Source: Dehalococcoidia bacterium (GTDB lineage: Bacteria; Chloroflexota; Dehalococcoidia; Dehalococcoidales; BS750m-G39). Taken from it: a stretch of 12,539 nucleotides of DNA. Made by a program: the position numbers and the translations under genes. The stretch is from NCBI GenBank assembly GCA_030615425.1, contig JAUWZG010000031.1, positions 1-12,539 of the forward strand, read 5' to 3'. Under the pieces are notes generated by a model, which saw only the letters and a program-made list of their open reading frames with translations, was not told the DNA's origin and searched no databases. Shown here in pieces: positions 7,204 to 12,539 of the stretch (the stretch's first letter is position 1; each line of letters starts with the position of its first letter).

Positions 7204-7268
7204 CTGGCTTGTGTCTGGTTTGGCTTAGAGACCAGCCATGGAGTAAATCTTCTAAGGAGGGCAGGTGA

Positions 7269-7622
7269 TTGAATGTACTAGGCAAGCATTTACTCTTGGA
7301 ACTGAAGGGCTGCGATAAGGAGGTGTTAAACGACATCGGCTTTCTCAAAGGGGCTCTGATAACGGCAGCAGGTGAGGCTGGGGCTACAGTGCTGGGGGAA
7401 TCCTTCCATCAATTCAATCCCCATGGGGTGAGTGGGGTGGTGATTATTGCCGAATCTCACCTATGTATTCATACCTGGCCTGAATATGGCTATGCTGCCG
7501 CCGACATTTTCACATGTGGTAACTCTGTCCAGCCGGTGAAGGCAGCAGAGATACTGGCGAGAAAGCTTGGCAGCAAAAACCACTCTATGATAGAGATGCA
7601 GAGAGGTATCTTGGATACCTAG
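7269..7622 (+). CDS. speH: S-adenosylmethionine decarboxylase proenzyme (prokaryotic class)
   Basis: Makes decarboxylated S-adenosylmethionine, the aminopropyl donor for polyamine synthesis. The 117-residue chain is a self-cleaving proenzyme: cleavage between Glu62 and Ser63 in AESHLCIHTWPEYGYAAADIFTCG (residues 61-84, in parts) turns Ser63 into the pyruvoyl cofactor. Ser63, His68 and Cys83 sit at the same numbers as the catalytic residues of the Thermotoga maritima enzyme. Residue 66 is Cys where Ser or Thr is usual; it is not catalytic. The TTG start is fixed by AAGGAGG eight bases upstream (ending at 7260). speE follows after 11 bases, so the pair forms one unit. Confidence 0.95.
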   Translation: MNVLGKHLLLELKGCDKEVLNDIGFLKGALITAAGEAGATVLGESFHQFNPHGVSGVVIIAESHLCIHTWPEYGYAAADIFTCGNSVQPVKAAEILARKLGSKNHSMIEMQRGILDT

Positions 7623-7633
7623 AGTGGTTTGAG

Positions 7634-8563
7634 ATGAAAGCTATGGATACCGACCCTGATAAATGGTTCTGCGATAGGGTAAGCCAGAATTTAATTCAGC
7701 TCCACAGCATCGAAGAGGTGCTGTATACCGGGCAGACTAAGTTTCAATCTGCTGAAATTATTCGTAGTGGTAGTTTCGGTAAGTGTTTGGTGCTGGATGG
7801 CAGGATCCAGTCCAGTGAGGGGGATGAGTTTATCTACCACGAGGCTCTGGTCCAGCCAGCAATGGTAACCCATCCCTGCCCGGAGAAGGTATTTATCGCT
7901 GGGGGTGGTGAGGGAGCCACCTTGAGGGAGGTATTGTCTCATAACACGGTAAAAAGGGCGGTGATGGTTGATATTGATGAGCAGGTGGTGGCTCTGTGCC
8001 AAAAGTTTCTTCCTGATTACAGCCGAGGCTCCTTTGAAGACAAGCGAACTGAACTACTCCATGTTGATGCCAGAGATTACTTGGCTAAGAGTAGGGAATT
8101 ATTTGACATAATCATTATTGATTTGCCTGACCCTATAGAGGAGGGCCCGGCTTATTTACTCTATACCCAGGAATTTTATCAGCTGGTCAGGGACAGGCTT
8201 GCCGAAAACGGAATTATCACTGTTCAAGCTGGTTCGGCATCCCTGACCGAATTATTGAATTTTAGCGCAGTAAACAATACGCTGAAAAGCGTTTTTCCTA
8301 TAGTTTGTCCTTACCAGGCGGATGTCCCTTGCTTTGGTGGCCCCTGGGGGTTCTGCTTGGCGTCGCTGAAGCTCAACCCGGTTCTACTCTCCGCCGCTGA
8401 GGTGGACAGACGGATTTCAGCCCGGCAGCTTACCCACCTCAAGTTCTACGATGGGCTGACTCACCAGGGGATTTTCTCCATACCCAAATACCTGAGAGAA
8501 GAACTATCCCAGCAGACAAAGCTCATCACCGATGACCAGCCCCTGTATATCTATCAGGGCTAA
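7634..8563 (+). CDS. speE: Polyamine aminopropyltransferase (spermidine synthase family)
   Basis: Transfers the aminopropyl group from decarboxylated S-adenosylmethionine to an amine acceptor. The N-terminal beta domain carries LDGRIQSSEGDEFIYHEAL (residues 54-72, in parts). The methyltransferase-like fold follows, with AGGGEGATLREVL (89-101), VDIDEQVV (112-119), DARDYL (145-150) and the acceptor-site DLPDP (163-167). The 309-residue length is normal or slightly long. GGGEGATLRE, rather than the GGGDGG of classical spermidine synthases, resembles the Thermus and thermospermine-synthase branch. The acceptor (putrescine, agmatine or spermidine) therefore cannot be named from sequence. The ATG at 7634 has only a weak purine-rich site; an ATG three codons later is possible. 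Pairing with speH supports the role. Confidence 0.93.
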   Translation: MKAMDTDPDKWFCDRVSQNLIQLHSIEEVLYTGQTKFQSAEIIRSGSFGKCLVLDGRIQSSEGDEFIYHEALVQPAMVTHPCPEKVFIAGGGEGATLREVLSHNTVKRAVMVDIDEQVVALCQKFLPDYSRGSFEDKRTELLHVDARDYLAKSRELFDIIIIDLPDPIEEGPAYLLYTQEFYQLVRDRLAENGIITVQAGSASLTELLNFSAVNNTLKSVFPIVCPYQADVPCFGGPWGFCLASLKLNPVLLSAAEVDRRISARQLTHLKFYDGLTHQGIFSIPKYLREELSQQTKLITDDQPLYIYQG

Positions 8564-8589
8564 GGCGTGATAGTCTGCTCCATCCTTAT

Positions 8590-9687
8590 TTAATTTTCCC
8601 TATCCTTTGGCTCCGGTGTCACCGCTGGTTGTAATTCCTGGCGAAAGAACTTTCGTTGGAAGTAGAGTGCCACGTTTACCAGGCTGATGAGCACCGGCAC
8701 CTCCACCAGCGGTCCAATGACGGCGGCGAAAGCCTGCCCCGAGCCAATGCCGAACACCGCCACCGTCACGGCAATGGCCAGCTCAAAGTTGTTGCTGGCG
8801 GCAGTAAAGGCGATGGTGGTTGTCTGGGCATAGTTACTCCCTATTTTCTTGGCCATGTAGAAGGAAACCAGGAACATGAGCACAAAGTAGATGAGGAGGG
8901 GAATGGCAATACGAACCACATCCAGTGGCAGCGCAACAATTATTTCACCCTTGAGGGAGAACATTACCACGATGGTGAACAGGAGGGCTGCCAGCGTGAT
9001 TGGGCTTATCTTGGGGATGAATTTCTTCTCGTACCACTCACGTCCCCTTGTCCTGATAAGGGTAAAGCGGGTGAGCATACCACCGAAGAAGGGGATACCA
9101 AGGTAAATAAATACGCTCTGGGCTATCTGACCGATGGTAACGTGTACCGCCACCCCCTCCAGCCCAAACCATACCGGCAACACGGTGATGAAGATGTAGG
9201 CGTAAACTGAGTAGAAGACTATCTGGAAGATAGAGTTGAATGCCACCAGACCAGCGGCGTACTCGCTGTCCCCTTTAGCCAGCTCGTTCCACACGATGAC
9301 CATGGCGATACAGCGCGCCAGTCCTATCATGATCAGCCCCACCATGTAATCAGGGTAAGCGCGCAGGAAGATTATGGCGAGGGAGAACATGAGCACCGGA
9401 CCGATAAGCCAGTTCTGTATTAGCGACAGTCCCAGCACCCGCCAGTTGCGAAATACCCGGCCCATTTCCTCGTACCTCACCTTTGCCAGAGGTGGGTACA
9501 TCATGAGGATGAGTCCTATGGCTATGGGAATAGAGGTGGTATCCACCTGGAAGAAGGTGATGAAGTCAGCCACTTTGGGGACGAAATAGCCCAACCCCAC
9601 CCCCAGCCCCATCGCCAGGAATATCCACAGGGTCAGGAAGCGGTCTAGTGTCGGCAGCCTGCCGGTTATACCTCTCGGTTCATTCAT
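8590..9687 (-). CDS. acr3: Acr3-type arsenite efflux transporter
   Basis: Inner-membrane exporter of arsenite, and in some members antimonite, of the ACR3 branch of the BART superfamily. The 365-residue length and about ten hydrophobic segments fit. Signatures: [13 protein letters not shown] (62-74), [19 protein letters not shown] (122-140) with Cys126, and [19 protein letters not shown] (295-313) with Glu302. The Alkaliphilus protein needs Cys129 and Glu305; both are present here, each shifted by three. The start is ATG at 9687, but the ribosome binding site is weak, with AAAGG too far upstream. It is 57 bases beyond the PKD lipoprotein gene and probably the last gene of the cluster; it ends 26 bases from the end of speE, facing it. 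No arsR or arsC is in view. Confidence 0.96.
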   Translation of the reverse strand: MNEPRGITGRLPTLDRFLTLWIFLAMGLGVGLGYFVPKVADFITFFQVDTTSIPIAIGLILMMYPPLAKVRYEEMGRVFRNWRVLGLSLIQNWLIGPVLMFSLAIIFLRAYPDYMVGLIMIGLARCIAMVIVWNELAKGDSEYAAGLVAFNSIFQIVFYSVYAYIFITVLPVWFGLEGVAVHVTIGQIAQSVFIYLGIPFFGGMLTRFTLIRTRGREWYEKKFIPKISPITLAALLFTIVVMFSLKGEIIVALPLDVVRIAIPLLIYFVLMFLVSFYMAKKIGSNYAQTTTIAFTAASNNFELAIAVTVAVFGIGSGQAFAAVIGPLVEVPVLISLVNVALYFQRKFFRQELQPAVTPEPKDREN

Positions 9688-9744
9688 GATTATGCTTAGT
9701 GAGCCTTTGCCCTATTGATAATTACAAGCCGGTGTATCTTCTTG

Positions 9745-10452
9745 CTAAAATGCACATGGCGCACAGGTCGTAACCGCGAAAACTATACTTTCAGTAGCTA
9801 CACCACCTCTGCCATCAGAAACCGTTACAGTAACAGTAACTTCACCTCCGCGGAGAGGCGCAGTCCAGGTGACTACAGCATCCTCTCCGGAGATGCCGCC
9901 TCCGTCAGTTGACCATTCAAAGAGCAGCTCATTCTCATCTGGGTCCGAAGCAATGCACTCAATTTCATAAGCTTTGCCTTGCAGGACTTTATATCCGCCT
10001 TTCAGGATTGTATATCCCACGGTTATTTCCTTCAGGTATCTATGTTCAGCGGTGACAATTAAGCTCTCAATAGTTGGCGGGTGGTTAGGTGCTACTACAT
10101 TAATGGTTAGCTGTTCGGTGGCTATACCATCCCTGCCATCGCTTACTTCAACGGTGATGATGTAAACACCGGGGGCATCAGGCGCAGTCCAGGTAACAGT
10201 AGAGCCTTCTCCGGAAATATCGCCGTCGTCGGCTAACCAGCTATAGATTAGCTCATCCCCATCTGGGTCTGAAGCAGTGCATTCAACCTGGCAAATATCT
10301 GCTGACTCAACCCACTCTTCATTGGTGGTGAGGCTGGAGATAGCAGGCGCTTGGTTGGATAGCAGACAACAACCGCTAATGAAGAGGGTAGCAACAAACA
10401 AGATGATTAAACCGGCTAGCCACTTTGGCTGACTAAAAATTGGTTTCATCAT
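9745..10452 (-). CDS. Lipoprotein with two PKD/Ig-like domains and a C-terminal CAPC
   Basis: 235 residues. A signal peptide ends in lipobox ISGC (Cys28, followed by a second Cys). Two beta-sandwich repeats follow, about 35-120 and 123-227, each with the pattern C-x-ASDPD-x-(D/N)EL-x-x-x-W, SGE..VTWTAP and VSDGR.G.AT. This is typical of PKD or cadherin-like surface domains. The second repeat has an insertion (about 137-160). The chain ends TTCAPCAF, a CxxC (Cys230, Cys233) at the extreme terminus. Cysteines at 54, 58 and 166 sit at the start of the repeats. The ATG at 10452 is set by AAAGGAG six bases upstream; an in-frame ATG at 10485 would precede the signal peptide with 11 charged residues. 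Its place between arsG-like and acr3 genes suggests an extracytoplasmic thiol or metalloid-binding role, which is unproven. Confidence 0.8.
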   Translation of the reverse strand: MMKPIFSQPKWLAGLIILFVATLFISGCCLLSNQAPAISSLTTNEEWVESADICQVECTASDPDGDELIYSWLADDGDISGEGSTVTWTAPDAPGVYIITVEVSDGRDGIATEQLTINVVAPNHPPTIESLIVTAEHRYLKEITVGYTILKGGYKVLQGKAYEIECIASDPDENELLFEWSTDGGGISGEDAVVTWTAPLRGGEVTVTVTVSDGRGGVATESIVFAVTTCAPCAF

Positions 10453-10523
10453 ATTTCTCTCCTTTCTATAAAACACTCCTGTCATCCTTTAGGCTTATTT
10501 CCTTAATCAACCTTTATACCGGG

Positions 10524-11243
10524 TTATGCCTGTATCCAGAGTACCACATAGTATATTCCCACCCCGATAAAGATGATAGAGACTATTATGCGGAGGACTT
10601 TCTCGACGCGGGCGACGGCATTGAGCCAGGTGGAGACCTTGGCTATGCCAGCTGATATAAGAATACCGAATATTAGAACAGGGAGCCCGGTACCGATGGC
10701 AAACACCGCAGGTAGAGTTACACCTCCGGTAGATTTAAGAGCTAAGGGTATCAATACCCCAAAGAATATGATAGCGCTATAGGGACAGAAAGCTAGAGCA
10801 AAGATTACCCCTAACAGGAATCCGCCCAGCATGCCCCAATCAGCAACCTTTCCCCCCAGTGAAGCTAGCTTCTCAGCTCCCAGACCGAAAGAAAAACGGT
10901 CGATGATTAGCATTATCAGTCCCACCACAATCAACAGTGGTCCCAGTATTTTCTCACCAAAGTCTTGAAGGAATGTAGCGACTCCGGGAATTTCGAGGCC
11001 AACCACAATTATCAGGATACCAATGATGGAATAGGAAACCATCCGCCCCAGTGTATAGAGTGCCCCGGTTATGACGGCGTACCGTCGCTCCGTCGCTCTA
11101 CGGCTTACATAAGCAATAGCGGCGATATTAGTCGCCATGGGGCAGGGGCTGATGGCCGTTATTAACCCCAGAAACAACGCTGAGAGCACGGGGATATTAA
11201 TGCCCTCGGAGAGCTGATGTAATAAGCCCCCTAAATCCATCAC
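10524..11243 (-). CDS. ArsG-like / CcdA-DsbD-type membrane protein
   Basis: About 240 residues and six hydrophobic helices. Family signs: TAISPCPMATNIAAIAYVSRR (29-49, in parts), LYTLGRMVSYSIIG (62-75), FGEKILGPLLIVVGLIML (95-112) and ALAFCPYSAIIFFGVLIPLALK (149-170, in parts). Cys34 and Cys153 sit where CcdA and DsbD place the cysteine pair that passes electrons across the membrane. I recall close relatives annotated as ArsG, a permease for aromatic arsenicals in the ArsEFG system of Shewanella putrefaciens. The CcdA fold also allows a thiol-electron conduit, perhaps for the neighbouring lipoprotein thioredoxin. GTG at 11243 or ATG at 11240 may start it, with GGGAGGGG as binding site. The arsF-like stop overlaps (TGATG), so the two are coupled. 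Confidence 0.85.
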   Translation of the reverse strand: MMDLGGLLHQLSEGINIPVLSALFLGLITAISPCPMATNIAAIAYVSRRATERRYAVITGALYTLGRMVSYSIIGILIIVVGLEIPGVATFLQDFGEKILGPLLIVVGLIMLIIDRFSFGLGAEKLASLGGKVADWGMLGGFLLGVIFALAFCPYSAIIFFGVLIPLALKSTGGVTLPAVFAIGTGLPVLIFGILISAGIAKVSTWLNAVARVEKVLRIIVSIIFIGVGIYYVVLWIQA

Positions 11244-11734
11244 CCCTCCCCGCTTAGGCTCTCCTCGATTTTGCTTCTCACCACTTCGACAAACGCCTCA
11301 TCATCGCCCAGGACGAACCAGATTTCCTTTACCTGTTCGATGTGGTCAATACCGTCTATTATGGTGTTGATAAACAGGGACGAGGAATAAGCTTCATATT
11401 TCTCGACGATGGCAGCGTTTTCCTCAGCCCCTACATTCAATGTGACAAAGGTTATCTTGCCGCTGGCCAGCTCGTCGGCGAAGTAGGTTTCCAGTGTATA
11501 CAGGGTGCCATTTTCAGCGTAGACACAGCCAGTGCAACGCTGTGCCCGGTAAAAGTATACAACTTCGACCTTGTCAGCTGTAGTGGGAGGCGTGCCCGAG
11601 TCATTCGAGTTCGGGGGTGTGTCTGAGTTTGGAGGCGCTTCAGGAGCCGGATTTCCGCAAGCGCAGAGCATACCGGCTACCAGGATAATAAGCAAAAACG
11701 AGCTCCATATCTTCACTTTATTCCGTTTAGTCAT
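11240..11734 (-). CDS. ArsF-like thioredoxin-fold lipoprotein
   Basis: 164 residues. An N-terminal basic segment and hydrophobic stretch end in LCAC (lipid on Cys26), followed by a low-complexity linker rich in Pro, Asn, Ser and Thr (about 28-53). The mature domain starts VEVVYFYRAQRCTGCVYAE, with the CxxC at Cys67/Cys70. It continues with LETYFADELASGKITFVTLNV and the EKYEAYSSSLFIN segment. This pattern fits the family that I recall being named ArsF, described as a nitroreductase subunit for nitrated aromatic arsenicals. No flavin or NADPH site is visible in this small protein. A role as an extracytoplasmic thiol carrier reduced by the coupled CcdA-like protein is at least as likely. GAAGGAG six bases upstream supports the ATG; it lies 31 bases after the thioredoxin gene. 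Confidence 0.85.
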   Translation of the reverse strand: MTKRNKVKIWSSFLLIILVAGMLCACGNPAPEAPPNSDTPPNSNDSGTPPTTADKVEVVYFYRAQRCTGCVYAENGTLYTLETYFADELASGKITFVTLNVGAEENAAIVEKYEAYSSSLFINTIIDGIDHIEQVKEIWFVLGDDEAFVEVVRSKIEESLSGEG

Positions 11735-11765
11735 ATAATTCTCCTTCTTCTACCTGCTTGATGTA

Positions 11766-12017
11766 TTATCTTCTCTCATCAATCCACCCCTTTATCTCCT
11801 TAGGGCTGGGAATTCTGCCCTCGCATACCTTGACGGCATCAATAAGCACAGCCGGTGTCATGAATACACCTCGGGCAGCCATAATCCTGGGATCTTTGAT
11901 TTCCGTCAGTGCTACCTCTTTGCCCTCTTCCAGTTCCATTTCCTTGAGTACCTTCCGAACATTCTCCTTCGTGGCGTGGCACCGAGGGCAACCCGGTCCG
12001 CAAACCTCGATAATCAT
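11766..12017 (-). CDS. Small thioredoxin/glutaredoxin-like protein (MTH895/TM0996 type)
   Basis: 83-residue cytoplasmic redox protein. MIIEVCGPGCPRCHATKENV puts the active CxxC at Cys10/Cys13, with an extra Cys6 before it; VFMTPAVLID (51-60) supplies the cis-proline (Pro55) of the thioredoxin fold. Cys65 is a further thiol. The short one-domain form matches archaeal and bacterial mini-thioredoxins often found beside ArsP-type permeases and arsenic genes. AGGAGG lies about ten bases upstream of the ATG. It follows the permease gene by 29 bases. A likely job is reducing the membrane protein or an arsenic-thiol substrate on the cytoplasmic side. It could correspond to ArsE by position, but I cannot establish that. 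Confidence 0.9.
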   Translation of the reverse strand: MIIEVCGPGCPRCHATKENVRKVLKEMELEEGKEVALTEIKDPRIMAARGVFMTPAVLIDAVKVCEGRIPSPKEIKGWIDERR

Positions 12018-12046
12018 TATGGTAATACCTCCTTAATTATTATTTT

Positions 12047-12539
12047 TTAGTCCAAGATAAAGCCGGCAATCCAACCGACGATTGTTCCCAGAACTATAAT
12101 AGTCGGAACATAGACCAGCGCCTTCTTAACCCCAAAAACCTTAGCAATCGCTAACCAGTTAGGCAAGCTGACGCCCGGTCCGGTTAGGAGTAGGGCTAAA
12201 GCTGGTCCCTTACCCATCCCCAAAGTCATTAATGTATCCACGAAAGGAGCTTCGGTCATGGTGGCGAAGTAGGTAACGCCACCAAGCAGGGTGGCTAGAA
12301 AAGATTGGCGTAAACCAGCACCACCGAGCCAGGTCTGAATCCATTCTTGGGGTAGAAGGGCACCGATAATCCCCACGATAAATACCCCAGCCAGTAGTAG
12401 GGGGAAGATGATGCGCACAAACCACCACGTCTCGCTAAGCCAAGCTCTTATTCGGTCTCTATCGATAGTCTTCAAAGCATAGGCTGCTACCACTAGCAGT
12501 CCTACCGCCCAGACCGCCACCTTTTGCCAGTATGGCCCG
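12047..12539 (-). CDS. Permease of the ArsP/DUF318 family, N-terminal part beyond window
   Basis: Reading is open to the right edge (GPYWQK precedes a GTG at 12520), so only the C-terminal 164 residues are visible. About five hydrophobic helices are seen. ATMTEAPFVDTLMTLGMGKGPALALLLTGPGVSLPNWLAI (in parts; mid-region) is the conserved loop-and-helix block of these predicted permeases, with TGPGVSLPN the clearest. Family members include ArsP, which exports trivalent organoarsenicals, but many are uncharacterised. Followed after 29 bases by the mini-thioredoxin gene, a common pairing. The full gene would be about 300-350 codons, so roughly half is missing. An arsR-type regulator and the operon promoter may lie to the right. 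Confidence 0.82.
   Translation of the reverse strand, partial: GPYWQKVAVWAVGLLVVAAYALKTIDRDRIRAWLSETWWFVRIIFPLLLAGVFIVGIIGALLPQEWIQTWLGGAGLRQSFLATLLGGVTYFATMTEAPFVDTLMTLGMGKGPALALLLTGPGVSLPNWLAIAKVFGVKKALVYVPTIIVLGTIVGWIAGFILD

Noticed and set aside
7204..7268. Riboswitch in the speH leader
   Set aside because: Only a weak CTGGT/ACCAG pairing is visible and none of the known S-adenosylmethionine riboswitch cores can be traced in 60 bases.
8564..8589. Bidirectional terminator between speE and acr3
   Set aside because: The 26-base convergent gap shows no stem with a T-run.
8656..9210. Plus-strand open frame of 184 codons inside acr3
   Set aside because: Its His/Asp/Glu-rich, low-complexity product is the complement of a membrane protein gene; Acr3 homology on the minus strand is unambiguous.
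10453..10485. Upstream ATG for the PKD lipoprotein
   Set aside because: It would place charged residues before the signal peptide and has a poorer binding site than the ATG at 10452 with AAAGGAG.
11766..12017. Naming the mini-thioredoxin arsE
   Set aside because: The position would fit, but I cannot establish sequence identity with the described ArsE from memory, so no symbol is given.

Overview
This is a bacterial chromosome segment with no sign of a plasmid, phage or transposase. The pyrimidine gene order, TTG starts, strong Shine-Dalgarno (SD) sites, a DRTGG-domain protein and PKD-type lipoproteins suggest a Chloroflexota genome, probably of the Dehalococcoidia. This is an inference from gene content, not from a marker gene.

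Positions 1-4366 (minus strand) hold a pyrimidine operon read right to left: promoter, PyrR-type attenuator leader, pyrR, pyrB and pyrC (the three genes overlapping or abutting), then a 259-base gap and carA, which runs off the left edge within a few residues of its expected end. The leader can be folded by eye into three mutually exclusive hairpins: PyrR-binding, antiterminator and terminator. The terminator also covers the pyrR ribosome binding site. carA has no ATG, GTG or TTG at its expected start; the frame begins after a TAG with ATA.

Positions 4395-5713 (minus strand) hold three small genes of unknown role: a DUF3467 protein with a one-helix membrane protein, and a four-helix membrane protein with a charged central segment. 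A near-identical 21-base sequence lies just downstream of each of the two transcription units.

Positions 5906-8563 (plus strand) hold a BioD-like/DRTGG protein, then speH and speE, the two enzymes that make decarboxylated S-adenosylmethionine and transfer its aminopropyl group to a polyamine acceptor.

Positions 8590-12539 (minus strand) hold an arsenic and thiol-redox cluster, read right to left: a permease of the ArsP/DUF318 kind (cut by the right edge), an 83-residue thioredoxin, an ArsF-like thioredoxin lipoprotein, an ArsG/CcdA-like membrane protein with two intramembrane cysteines, a two-domain PKD lipoprotein ending in CAPC, and the arsenite exporter Acr3. Read together, these could carry reducing equivalents from cytoplasm to cell surface next to arsenical efflux.

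Three intergenic regions (1158-1279, 5733-5843, 7091-7165) carry copies of one non-coding repeat. Its ends are G-quadruplex-type sequences of four GGG runs with one- or two-base loops, arranged as inverted repeats in two of the copies. I found no transposase, tRNA, rRNA or CRISPR array.
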